From the NCBI GenBank assembly GCA_035578175.1, contig JAQMRL010000007.1, positions 46,738,391 to 46,802,390 of the forward strand: a stretch of DNA of 64,000 nucleotides, in the 5' to 3' direction. This stretch comes from Catonia carolina. Its lineage: Eukaryota > Arthropoda > Insecta > Hemiptera > Achilidae. Positions 12,170-22,883 of this stretch are shown here, piece by piece. Below the pieces are notes generated by a model. That model searched no databases, was not told where the DNA came from, and saw only the letters and a program-made list of their open reading frames with translations. Position numbers and translations under genes: made by a program. Position 1 is the stretch's first letter; the number at the start of each line of letters is the position of its first letter.

Positions 12170-12557
12170 GAAATTAATTTTATAATTTAAAATATACACT
12201 GTCAGTTTTGCTAACTTAATTAAGTTGCTGTTTTTGTACTCTACTTGCATATTTATTAATTTAAACTACTTTTTTAAATGTATACATGTAAAACTTTTCC
12301 AGTACATCGATTTTTCTATTTTTATTATTCGTTATTAATATTTTCAAATTATTTTCTGTATAGTTTATAGTGTATTTTGAATCAATTAACTGTTTGGCAA
12401 CATTGGGAAAAATTATAATTCCCTTTTTGTAATTTAAACTAAAAGGAAGAGATTTTCTGAACAATATAATAATTACGAAAAGGGAAATATAAATTCGTTA
12501 ACCACCACACCAAGGGGCGATGAAGATGAAGATATATGTAACGTTTTATTTTCTTAG
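12170..12557 (-). repeat. Second copy of the 11475-11860 repeat (LINE 3' tail or SINE)
   Basis: A direct repeat of 11475-11860. Both carry ACATGTAAAACTTTTCCA, GTGTATTTTGAATCAA, ACATTGGGAAAAA, AAGGAAGAG.TTTTCTGAAC, CCAC.ACACCAAGGG, and end GATGAAGATATATGTAA. It lacks the RT coding remnant next to the first copy. It is either a 5'-truncated LINE copy or an independent SINE sharing the tail. Confidence 0.7.
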
Positions 12558-12702
12558 ATATACCTCCTTACTGGCTACGGTTCACTGTCATTTTAATTCA
12601 GATTTAAAATAAATTTTACACTCGATCTGATAATTCGTGTAGTTTTGACAAATATAAAAAGAATTTTGCTAAACCTCATTTTTCGTTGATATTTCATAAA
12701 TT

Positions 12703-13092
12703 TTTCCCGAAATTGGCAGGTGGAGTGTTAAATTAATTGTACGCGATCTGCTAGTTACAGGGCTACACAAAAATGTTCTGTATATCACATAGTCAGGCAA
12801 TTATATGACTGAACTATTTAAGAACAGAAGAGGTAGAGGCGTAAAAGACACTACTCAGAGTTATCTCCTCTGAGAGTAATGAATTTCACTACACAGCCAG
12901 ACCCTGTGGTGAATGAAGTGAATGTGTCATTTGCAGGGTGGAAAGTACATGCTTTTCGGAGGGTCTGTCTGCTGATAAGCATGCTCTTTCAACTCAGTGA
13001 GGAAGGCAACAGTAAACCTCTTCACTCCTTATTTTTACTTAGTAAAATCTCTAGAGGTTTAAACCATCCTTTCAGCTGTTGATATAAACAAC
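12703..13092 (+). mobile_element. AAC-tailed SINE-like element
   Basis: Flanked by ATTTCATAAATT at 12691-12702 and 13093-13104. The 5' end is a variant (CCCGAAATTGGCAGGTGGAG). The core GAGGAAGGCAACAGTAAACC and the 3' end TGTTGATATAAACAAC are recognisable. The 67-codon ORF inside is frameshifted relative to its sisters, which argues against protein-coding constraint. Confidence 0.85.
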
Positions 13093-13104
13093 ATTTCATA
13101 AATT

Positions 13105-14057
13105 GTGCGGCTGGATGACGTTAAACCACAAAGCGTTTGGATCACCACGATGAAGTGTTATGGACGTAAAACGAAATTCAAACTTTTTTAAAAACAAAAA
13201 CAACCCCGTGGTTAAAAATGAAAAAAATCGCTTTCCAATGTATTTAATACCGTCTACTTACCATAATGAATAAATTTTTCAAACGAAACCTTACCTCCCC
13301 GTTAAAGTAAATAATGATTCCGGGAAAGACCCGAAATGATCACTAACATTCTAGAATAGTTTGAAGAAATGGCTATAGAGAATAGTAATAAAAAATTAGA
13401 TTTTTTACGATACATCATCAGGCTAGTTCTGTCAAAATTATTATTACATTTGTAGGCGCCTTGTACACAATTACATCGTTCAACACAATCCATAACAACT
13501 TTTCCAAAATTTATTTAAAACAAAATATCTTTATAAGAATTTAGAGAGAATGTGATCAAGGGTGCGGGCAGTACAGGCTAATACTCCGACACTACTTACA
13601 TTTGAATGGCCACAATATATTTCTTTCTGGTTTGAGTTTTGAACAATTGAAATTTGGCAGTCTATATCACCCTAATACTCTACTGGGAGATGCTTCCTGT
13701 AAACACAATGATAACTGACGCTTGCTTATTGGTGACTCCCTATTATCCTTATCAGTTAATTATTACATCCTGTGGGAGGATACCCGCTAACTGATTAAAC
13801 TGAGAAAAGTTTAATTTAATGAAAGCAGTAAATTTGTAGTTTTTACAAAGAACGTAAAAATGTATCATCGGTTGGAAAGAAACGTTAAAGGAAGATCACG
13901 AATCATGGTCACTTTCGTATTAATTTGTACGTTCATACTTTTTATAAAGTCACAAAAATTATGAACCATTGAACAGTCTTTTCTAGACATCAATTGCAAG
14001 GTTATTCTTTTTCAGTTATCGATATACGATTAAATAATAGTAGTGATATCTTAAAGC
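13105..14057. other. Unassigned DNA
   Basis: No supported gene or repeat. Confidence 0.4.
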
Positions 14058-14130
14058 CCATAACAGGCAGGTAGAGTGTTAAATTATTTGCATTTAATCT
14101 GCTAGTTCCAGGGCTACAAAAAAAATACCA
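14058..14130 (+). repeat. 5' fragment of the AAC-tailed SINE-like family
   Basis: GCCCATAACAGGCAGG through AGTTCCAGGGCTACAAAAA matches only the first 70 bases of the family. It then passes directly into a LINE RT remnant, so the join is a breakpoint or a short chimeric insertion. Confidence 0.75.
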
Positions 14131-14149
14131 GGGCAAGAATTTTGTTCAA

Positions 14150-14640
14150 GGCAGAGTGGAGATCAGGAAGTTGAACTCTTTTATTTGGTCGTCGAAAATC
14201 AGCATTAGGACGACAAAGATAATTTATCGGGCATTGTTACTTATGCTTCGGAATTCTGGTAGATAAGTGGACAGAATGAGGAGCGTTGAAAAGGTCTAGA
14301 GATGGACTTTTTACGAAGAGTTTGTGGGGTCTTCAGGTTGGATCATGTACGAAATGAAGCGGTGAGGAGAATGGCGGATGTGCAGGACACTGTAGTGGAA
14401 TGAATAGATAGCAGGCAGTTGATTTAGTATGAGCATGTGCAATGGATGAACGAATATCGGTGGCCTCAAGTAGCTTCGAATTATTGTCCGGTGATGAGGA
14501 GGAAGCAGGAGGCCTCGGAAAACGTGGCGGGAGGGTGTGATGCGCGGGCAATGGATGCAAGAAACTTGGAGGAGGGTGTTTAGTGAGACAGACGGTCATG
14601 GCGTTTGAGATGCGGGAGATGCGGAGTAACACCGTAGGAC
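14150..14640 (+). pseudogene. LINE reverse transcriptase C-terminal remnant
   Basis: With frameshifts corrected by eye the strand reads MDFLRRVCGVFRLDHVRNEA, then RRMADVQDTVVE, RQLI.YEHVQWMNEYRWP, MRRK...ASENVAGGC, MDARNLEEG. This is the pattern of the region C-terminal to the palm in RTE/CR1-like LINEs (usual form FLRR..GI.R.DHVRNE, RQL.WYGHV.RM...RWP, KRKRGRP..TW, A...L.E). Stops and indels make it inactive. It is a different lineage from the RTE fragments at 10790 and 38848, judging by sequence. Confidence 0.7.
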
Positions 14641-15110
14641 CCCCGCTTTAATGTAAGTAATACCACTTATATAGAAAAACTTATTTTTCATGTCGCAGCG
14701 GAGTTAGCACATTGAAAAAATATTGGTCGTAACATGGCGATTGGTCGTAAAACCCCTAACTTTAGGATGTCAACCAGAGCTGTAGTTTTATCTACCCGAT
14801 AAATAACACACACAAAGGAATTCTTCCAACAAAATATTTCTTTGTATAATCTACATAATAGTGGTTTGTCTTTTCAGTTTTACAAAATGGCCCAAATTTT
14901 GTTTCTACCAAGTAAAAACTGAAAATAAGTTAAGTTGAATATTTTTCGGTTTGTCTGTTACGGCATCACGCAAACACCACTAAACCGAATTCAGTATTCG
15001 GTTCCGGATATGATACATAATCGGAATGAACATAGGCTAAACATTTTTCTTTAATATTATTGAGGGGTAGGGTTCAAAAGGAGGGGTCATAAACAAAAAC
15101 CTGTCAATAT
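14641..15110. other. Unassigned DNA
   Basis: Nothing supported. The first part may be the 3' UTR of the preceding LINE remnant. Confidence 0.35.
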
Positions 15111-15199
15111 ATTAGACGTTGTATGACAAAATTTCATACATTCAAATTTATGGTTGGTATTACACAAGCTACATTTATGACCGTTACTCTAGACATTTC

Positions 15200-15475
15200 A
15201 TCAGTTCCATTATTCGAGTAAGAACAGGTATGCTGACCCTTAATTTGATTCCATCCAGGGAAATGGAGAGGAGAACATGTTCGTTGTGCAATATTCTACA
15301 GAAGGAAGAAGTCTTGCTTTTTATGGGAAGGCTTCACTCTTGAGTGAAATTACAAGATTTTGGTTTAATAAGGAGGTATTAACAGAGCAGCAAATAATTA
15401 ACTTACTAAATCGGGAGAACTGGTCGAAATTAGTTGGATATCTCACAGAATTACACGGTACCGAAGAAGTTTGAT
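15200..15475 (+). pseudogene. LINE ORF2 3'-terminal fragment
   Basis: Two overlapping frames give RVRTGMLTLNLIPSREMERR, TCSLCN (a CxxC pair), then after a shift SEITRFWFNKEVLTEQQIIN, LLNRENWSKLVGYL and a stop. This is the usual tail of some non-LTR elements, where a Cys/His zf-RVT-like motif is followed by R.FWF and a W-containing helix. One frameshift is needed, so it is broken. Clade not determined. Confidence 0.5.
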
Positions 15476-16118
15476 AGCTGAATTTAATATTTTAGGTTCA
15501 CAGTAAAACTGTTTAATTTTGCTATTATTTCGGCACTCTTTACCAGTGGTCTTGGGTAAATTCCCGAATTTTTCGTACGGTTTTTTTGAGTATTTGTTTT
15601 CAGCAGTATATTTTGAAGGGGTTTGTTTTTAGGGGAAGATATTTGTAACCTATATTATCTTTTATGTGTGGATAATTTTTTCGGAAGTACCATCTCGGCA
15701 GACGACCTTTCATGGTAATTTCTTTTATGTAGGTGTATATTTTGGTTATCAATTCCAAACTTTTAGGTTTAGTAAACTGTGTAATTAATTTATTTCAAAA
15801 TAAACACGTTCATTATTATTAATAAAAGTTATGAAACGTTTAACGACAAGTTTTATTATGTAAAATTTTTAATTTTCACGTATAGAAATGTATAGTGTTA
15901 TAAAGTTTATCTACAGTCCTTAGTTTAACGTCTATTTAGTGGTTTTCCATATTTTGGTAATTGAAATCGGTCAAAAATGGGGTTTCAACATGGATTTTAT
16001 TTAAAAAATGGCGAAATATTTTTATAAATTTGGTGAAGAAATGTGTCGGTCGGAATTTACAGTGTTATGCATTTGGTAAAAGGTACAAATATAATTTTTT
16101 TTGAAAATAAAAAACTTA
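15476..16118. other. Unassigned DNA, partly HINE-like
   Basis: No gene. A diverged HINE-module fragment is visible at about 15895-15985 (TCTACAGTCCTTAGTTTAACG, then GTGGTTTTCCATATTTTG). Confidence 0.4.
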
Positions 16119-16766
16119 TACTTTCTCTTGCCTATATGAATAAATAGGAAGGAAAGTATTGTTTTCATGCCGATTTTTCAAAATCGAGTTTTCACCGGAT
16201 CTACACGTTTTTAGCCCCCTGAACCCAAAAAAAGCATGTTCTTAGCGATTGGTCCGTGTGTGTGTCTGTGTGTGAACAGAATATCTCAAGAACGGAACAT
16301 CGTACGAACGTGAAACTTGAAACTTAAGTTAGATACTACTAGAGGACCCGGCATAAAAATTTTCATCAAAATCGGTCAACCGGAAGTAGTAGTTTATTCG
16401 TGTCAGTTTTCACTTTTTTCCTCACGAAAACGTGTGAAAAATCGATTTTTTTAAGATTTCGGCCTTAGTATGCATTTTACGACAAGTGCGTATAATAAAA
16501 TTTATAGGAAATTAAAATATCTAAAACTTTTATTTAAAGCGTTTTTCTCTACAAAGCCTAGTTTAGCGTGAAAGTTTGATTTTCCGTATTTTTAAGCCAA
16601 ACTGAGGTTGATTTTCATTTTGCGTCTTTCACTCATGATTAAAATTAGGTTATGTTTATTGAGGTTAGTTTTTTGTTTATTTCTAATGTTTTATTACTAA
16701 TGTTAGGTTATATTGTTACTTAATTGCATTGGCAAGAGAAAGTTGTGTGAGTGTTTCACACCAGAT
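16119..16766 (+). mobile_element. HINE-like element, internally deleted variant (about 650 bp)
   Basis: Both ends are intact: ACTTTCTCTTGCCTATATGAA at the left; GGCAAGAGAAAGT and the GTGTGAGTGTTTCACAC stem-loop at the right. The microsatellite (GTGTGTGTCTGTGTGTG) is present. The interior jumps from the CAGTTTTCACTTTTTT segment straight to CCTCACGAAAACG, so the whole first internal module is missing. Only the second module remains. This is compatible with loss by recombination between the two modules. Confidence 0.88.
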
Positions 16767-17589
16767 AAATAAATAAATTTTACTGATACGCAAAAACAAG
16801 AAACATTTTCATGTGAATCCCTTTCATTTGTCAAACAACAATGATTCAAAAACATGTAATATTTTTGGTGATTTTAAAAAATCTAAAAATGATAGCTCTA
16901 AGTGTTAATGTATTTCGATGGAGAACATATTATAGTGTAGGTGGAATATTTTCTTTCGGTATAATTTCCTTTTCGGTTGCGCTTTATTTTACATGAAAAT
17001 AACGATGTATTTATTTATTTATTATAATCACCCGTGATACAATGTGAACTGTTTGCTAGACGTGATTCTTTTGTGTCCATGTAGAAAATTCAAGTGGGAA
17101 TAATAATCACATCCATTTTTGTTATAATCAGCTCGGTTAAAATGTTTCTTTTTTATTGTGTTGATCTCCATAGAAGGCTATGGATATGGTCTGGGCTATG
17201 GTATGGTCTGGGCTATGACCAACGTCGCGCGGCGGTCGGTGGGCCGAGGTGATCATATGCTGCTTCATAGCCTTAATTTTTATACCTTATCTCGGACTAT
17301 TCTTTCTTTGTGTTGTTATCGCCGACAAAAATTAAGTTGATTACAGTGAACATATCTAAGAGAATAAAAATGTGAATACGCAAATTTAATCTACTCATGT
17401 AGTCTACCAACTCACTGAGAAACTATAGCGATGCTGGAAACATTTGACTCTCGGATTTTAGTCGATCACTCTCTGACGCTTTATAGTTCACATACATATG
17501 GTCTCTGAACATTACTGTATAGAACTCAAACAAAATTCTAAATTTTCAAAAAAATATGATCGTGAAGTGAGTTCAAAATATAATAAGTA
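16767..17589. other. Unassigned DNA
   Basis: No gene I can support. A short GYGYGLGYG-like reading at 17177-17203 comes from a small imperfect repeat (GGCTATGG..ATGGTCTGGGC) followed by a GC-rich patch. A cuticle-type exon is conceivable but there is no other support. Confidence 0.35.
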
Positions 17590-17989
17590 TGTTATTGTTG
17601 ATTAGGTCATCAGCCGAAAGGCTGGTTTGAACCTCTAGAGGTTTACTAATTAAAAACGAGGAGTGAAGTGGTTCACTATTACCTTCCTCACTGAGTTGAA
17701 AGAGTATGCTTATCAGCATGCCAGGCCCTCCGAAAAGCATCTACTCTGCACCCTGCAAATGACATCTTCACGTCATTCACCACAGGGTCTGGCTGTATAA
17801 TGAAATTCATTATTCTCAGAGGAGATAACTCTGATTAGTGTTTTTTACACCTATACCTCTTCTGTTCTTAAATGCTTCAGTCATATAATTGGCTGATCAT
17901 GTTATAAGAAACAGAACTATTTTTTGTAGCCCTGGAACTAGCAGATCGAATGCAAATAACTTGACACTCCACCTGTCTGTTATGGGAAA
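17590..17989 (-). mobile_element. AAC-tailed SINE-like element
   Basis: Target duplication AATAAGTA at 17582-17589 and 17990-17997. On the minus strand it begins CCCATAACAGACAGGTGGAG, holds the core GAGGAAGGTAATAGTGAACC and ends GGCTGATGACCTAATCAAC. Confidence 0.88.
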
Positions 17990-17997
17990 AATAAGTA

Positions 17998-19001
17998 AGC
18001 TAAATGATAAAGGTTTCACGGCATCAACAACTTTAAAGATTAGCTGTTATGGAGATTGTAGAACTTAAACTTTTTTTAAGTAACAATGAAAAATCATTTA
18101 TTTTCCGTTTGGTTGGTTTTAAATTAGAGCTCTTCAAACACAAAGGACTTCTTTCGTGGCAGGCACTATAGGAACTCAGTCGACCGAACTTAACGTAAAG
18201 CTCACCCACCGAGTCCAAGTTCAGTGTTAAAAGACTTTAACCATGAGATTTATTGATGGTCATGACAAACTAGATGCTGAATGGGAATTGAAGGCATTTA
18301 AACTGGAAAGGATGATTGTCCAGAATTGCAGAACTTGATTCTCACTATAAACACCGATTCTTCTTTGTCACATCACGTGGGAATATTTGCTTCAATTAGG
18401 TTTTGCTAAAAGGCAAGAACACGGGGGCAAGTCCCACTCTGAATTTCTGCATGTATAACCTGTAGAAATTTAATTATTTACAATGTAGAGCAATTTAAGT
18501 TTCAGTTTAGATGCTGTTAAAGTGAAAATTTAACCATTAAGACACTCCATGATAGTTAACCAATTAACTCTAATAGGCGACTGATGTTTCAAAAAGTTTC
18601 TGACCATGTGTCCTTAGGGGGTGTTCTGATGGGGTGTGGTAGGGTAAGAAGGGAGGGTTACTGACCTGGAGGCTGCTTTGCTACAACCAACACACAATAC
18701 TCTGTAACAGTTCAGTGGCATAATTGTCATTGAACATATTTTTAGTTGAATTTTACCAGATATAAAATGTTTAATAAACTTTATTTCGTTTCATATTAAT
18801 TGTAGATATAATTAATATACTTTTTATGTATTGTTAAACATGGTATTGTAATATTTATATACTAAGTAACAATAATCATATTGTAAGTTAATTTATTGTT
18901 GATGCGAGTATTTATACCTCCGGACCGGTTTTTATCTGAGCACGTATTACTTTCCATATGTTTGAAAATACATAGGTTATAAGTATTTTATATTAGAAAA
19001 A
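17998..19001. other. Unassigned DNA
   Basis: No supported gene or repeat. Confidence 0.4.
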
Positions 19002-19977
19002 AATCTGGCGTGAAACACTCACACAACTTTCTCTTGCCATTGTAAACAATGAACAATAAAATTTATGTAGGTTTAATCATAACTACCTACATTGCCATCA
19101 ATTTTTCCGTTTCGCGAATACTATAAAAGTATAAATTTACAGAAATTCCACTTTAAAACTAATAAGCACTGTAAAATGAAAATCAACCTCCGTGGAACTT
19201 AATACGAAAACAAAATACAAAAATTAGTAATTGCCTTTTACTACGGGCTCTGTACTACAGCAAATGCTAAAATAAAAGTTGTAAATGTTTTTATTTCCTT
19301 TTACCTTAATTGTATACTTTTTTCGTAAAATGTATACTAATGCCGCAATCTTAAAAAATACCATATTTTACAGATTTTCATGAAAAAAAAAAAATAGAAA
19401 ATCAGTCATTTCCGCTAAAGGCTAAACTAAGTGTTTTGCAAAAGCACGTTTGAAATAAAAGGTGTGGGTAGGTTTTTAAATATTCTACAACTTTAATTAT
19501 ATGCACTTTGCTCTAAAATTCATATTAAGGCCGCAATATTTTTGCAAGAGAATAGCCTCTCCAAGAATTTTAGCAGACATGGCGCTTACTCTTTCTTGTA
19601 GGAATAAAAAATATAGTATATAAGGCGATTTTTTAAAAAACTATCGTAGGAGGCGTTTTTGAGATAATCGGAAAAGAATGAAAAATTGGACGAATAAACT
19701 ACTACGTCCGGTTGACCGATTTTGATTAAAATGTTCTTGTTACGTTCTCTAGTAGTACCTACTACGTAAGGTTAAGTTTCAAGTTTCAACTTCATACGAT
19801 GTTGCGTTCTTGAAATATTTTGTTCACACACATACAGACACCCAGACCAATCGCTAAAAACATGGTTTTTGGGTTCAGGGGGCCGTGTATATTCAGTGAA
19901 AACTCAATTTCAAAAAATTGAAAAGAAAGCAATACTTTCCTTCCCTATATATTCATATACGGCAAGAGAAAGTAAAA
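19002..19977 (-). mobile_element. HINE-like element, full length
   Basis: All family landmarks are present in reverse order: stem-loop GTGAAACACTCAC, CTTTCTCTTGCC, module 2, module 1, a short microsatellite (ACACACATACAGACACC), then the left hairpin and GGCAAGAGAAAG. The loop-side base change (CTGGCGTGAAAC) weakens the terminal stem slightly. No coding capacity. Confidence 0.9.
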
Positions 19978-20139
19978 AGAAAATACATTCATTTATATTA
20001 ATTTTCAAAAGCCAATCGTTCACTGTTTGCTATCACTAGTTTACCATCTGACCGCCAACTATCGGTTTGATTTCGATAAAAATAAAACACCTCAGCGGTT
20101 CAACTACTAGATGAGCATTCCGAACTGTATCACAAGTAA

Positions 20140-20500
20140 CTATCTGTTGTTTCATTTAAACGAGATAAAATACGGTTTCCGAACAAAACCACACACTGAA
20201 ATACAGTGTGTGGTTTTAAAAGAGGAAATTAACAATTGCAAAAGTAACTATTATCAGGAAAATCTAGATGACCTAAAAGGAGACAGAGAGAAAAATGGGA
20301 GGTGATTAACAAACTTATCGGTGAGGGTAAAGTGAATGAACAAGTAAAGAAATTATTAACTGACGCACGAGTAAAAGTGAAAGTAAGCAAATTGATAAAT
20401 TTAATAATTTCTTTATACAAACATTTACCGCTGATCAATCGGATAAAAATATCTCCAATACAACCATAACAAACCACTAAAATATAGTACTTTCCCACAA
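20140..20500 (+). pseudogene. LINE ORF2 linker fragment (between endonuclease and RT)
   Basis: The reading VVLKEEINNCKSNYYQENLD, then DLKGDREKK, W.VINKLIGEG and, in a shifted frame, IDKFNNFFIQTFT matches the usual spacing upstream of the RT domain of Jockey/I-like LINEs (Y...L...KGD...W..IN.L.G, then FN.FF). There is no RT block after it; a SINE cluster follows. Tentative. Confidence 0.45.
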
Positions 20501-20518
20501 AAACTCATGCTTCAAATC

Positions 20519-20577
20519 TTTTTTTTTTGTGTTTTACATCTGAATGTTTTGGAATTTCTGCTAATAAAGACGGTGGA
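20519..20577 (-). repeat. SINE tail fragment
   Basis: Only the shared tail is present (CACCGTCTTTATTAGC, then CAAAACATTCAGATG and an A run on the minus strand). It directly abuts a second, longer SINE copy. Confidence 0.7.
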
Positions 20578-20770
20578 AATTTTTTTTTGTTTAACGTCCG
20601 ACTAACGTTAACAGACATTTAACGAACGTTTTGTTAACGTTTAGCAGACGGTGGATAATGATGATAATGAAAATGAGTGGTGATTAATGCCAGACCTGAC
20701 CGGGAATCGAACCCGGGACTCCAACGTGAAATCCAGTTCCGAGTTCGATTCCCAGTCAGGTCTGGCATGG
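20578..20770 (-). mobile_element. tRNA-derived SINE (head type A) with inverted head duplication
   Basis: The tail and linker match other type A SINEs, with a small insertion in the tail (GTTAACG repeats at 20603-20640). The tRNA-like head appears twice in opposite orientation: ATGCCAGACCTGACCGGGAA at 20687 and its near-perfect reverse complement ending at 20768. This makes arms of about 28 bp around a 26-nt loop that cover the B box. Confidence 0.75.
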
Positions 20771-21161
20771 AATAAACATTTTTCTTCCCCAAAAAGAGTT
20801 GACCAATCGAACGTATAAAAGGATCTCTAAAACGTAGCACCTCGTTAATCGACAACATAATATAGCCTAAGATATTCCAGCATTTCTTTATAATTTCGTA
20901 AGGTTGCAGGTGTTTACCCTAAACAACTAAAAAAACTACCCCAAACCATAAAACAGTAAGGGTAACTAAAATTATTATGCACCTTTTGCTCAACTATCCA
21001 CTTTTGCAAAAATTTAAAAAAACTGATCCGAGCCCGTTTCACCAATTTAAAAAAAAAAAATTTACAGTAAAAACACTAGAGCGGATTTATAAAGGGGAGA
21101 AACACAGAAGATGCACCGTCATCTTAAATAAATGTTAACATTTATTTCTAATAGTATAATA

Positions 21162-21553
21162 ATGCCCATAACAGACAGGTGAAGTGTCAAATTATTTGCA
21201 CTCAATCTGTTAGTTACAGGGCTAAAATAAATAGTTCTGTTTCTTATCACATGGTCAGCCAATTAAATGACTGAATCATTTAAGAACAGAAGAGGAAAAG
21301 GTGTAAAAGACACTAATCAAAGTTATCTCCTGTGAAAGTAATGAATTTAATTATACAGCCAGACCCTGTGGTAAATGAAGTGAAGGTGTCATTTGCAGAG
21401 TGCAAAATATGTGCTTTTCAGAGGGCCCGGCATGCTGATAAGCATACTTTTCTACTAAGTAAGGAAGGCAATTGTAAACCACCTCACTTCTCGTTTTACT
21501 TAGTAAAACCTCTACAGGTTCAAACCAGTTTTTCGGCTGATCACCTAAACCAC
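21162..21553 (+). mobile_element. AAC-tailed SINE-like element
   Basis: Target duplication AGTATAATA at 21153-21161 and 21554-21562. Begins ATGCCCATAACAGACAGG; core AAGGAAGGCAATTGTAAACC; ends CTGATCACCTAAACCAC. The 81-codon ORF starting within it at 21332 matches in frame the ORF of the 10232 copy, but this is also expected from two recent copies of a non-coding repeat. Confidence 0.88.
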
Positions 21554-21562
21554 AGTATAATA

Positions 21563-21904
21563 CAGAATGTTTCATAAAATGTTACCGGCGCTTTCTAAGC
21601 TAGCGAAAATACGAGCAAAAATAATGAAAAAAGTTCATATGAATATAATTCCGAAAATGCTTTGTTAGCGAGTTACGGCTAGCGAAAGATTTCACCCAGA
21701 ATTTAGTAGGTACCCTTGGTGAAATGAAGGCTTGCTGGAATTACTGGGAAGGTAAATTAAGGGGCTAATTCAGTTATTTCTTATGGTTTTTAACGTGATA
21801 AATAAAATAAAATTAGTCCCACAGCTGTAGCTCTCTTAGTTTTTAAGATAAACCACGTGAAACATAAAAAAGAGGGGTTGAGAAACAACTTTTTCACATT
21901 TTTA
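21563..21904. other. Unassigned DNA
   Basis: No supported gene. Confidence 0.4.
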
Positions 21905-22107
21905 CCTGGTGGTACCTAAATTAAGTCACAAACACAAGTTTCACACGCAAACACACAGATCAATCGCTAAAAACATGTTTTGTTCTGGTTCAGGGGGCCC
22001 GAAAACGCGTATTTTCGGTAAAACCTCGATTTAGAAAAATCTACATGGAAACAATAACTTACTTCCTTCTCTATAAATTCATATAGAGAGCCAAAGAGAA
22101 TAAAAAA
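21905..22107 (-). mobile_element. HINE-like left-end fragment
   Basis: Only the first 200 bp of the element are present in reverse: the segment next to the microsatellite (ACACGCAAACACACAG), then AATCGCTAAAAACATG, GGTTCAGGGGGCCCGAAAAC, and a decayed left end (GAGCCAAAGAGAATAAAA). The rest is missing, probably a deletion or a partial insertion. Confidence 0.75.
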
Positions 22108-22883
22108 AACCGACTACATTGTAAATTTTTTGATTATCTGCAACCTTTGTCCACAGTTTGTATTAAAGCCACTCTACAATGCACCGATTGGAAGGAGACT
22201 TCAGTAAGAAATAACAATATTGGGAGGGGCTTACTATTCTACACTAAACCGTTAATGATAGTCGAAAATAATATAATGAGAACAATAGCGAAGAAGCGTA
22301 GGTCCCTCAACTCCCTGTCTTATTCAGAGGATGGAACATAACCTCTATTTCTACAAGGTAAGCTAACTTTTGTGTTTCTATAGAGAGTGGCCAACGATAA
22401 CATATCTGTTTTAGTTATTGAATCGATCATTTGCGAAAGCCCACAAGTCAAAAAATTAACTTTTGTCCCCCGTAATTTAGTTGTTAAACCCTAAGAAAAG
22501 TTGTTAGAGTATACTTAAGTAGTTTTTTTTTATTTGAATTAACCACTTAATACAAGTCAGAAAATTTTGATTTCGCTGGCGTTTCTGAGGTAAAAAAGTG
22601 CAAGTAACGTGATGGCTTGTGTTGCTTCTGTATAAAGTGAGTTGATAAATAACCACAATAAATGTGTTGAATTTTATATTTAATTAAATTATATTTATAT
22701 TTAAATTGTATTTTATATTTTTTATTATATTTAGTATTAAATTTTGACTTCCGGGGTTCTGAAATGACTGAATCAATCATATTGCGCTCAATCATTGCGC
22801 TCTTCAGGGAATCAAGTACCTCCAAAGCCAAATAAAGAAATTTTCAAGCATTTTTACCACCTTGTATAAATAGCCACACACAT
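22108..22883. other. Unassigned DNA
   Basis: No supported gene. The region includes a TTTATATTTAAT-type low-complexity tract near 22670-22735. Confidence 0.4.

Noticed and set aside
14333..14632. 99-codon minus-strand ORF rich in Pro and Ser
   Set aside because: It is the antisense shadow of the LINE RT remnant on the plus strand.
17158..17340. GYGYGLGYG-like peptide resembling a cuticle protein
   Set aside because: Only nine residues of repeat from a small imperfect DNA repeat; no signal peptide, splice context or further GY repeats.
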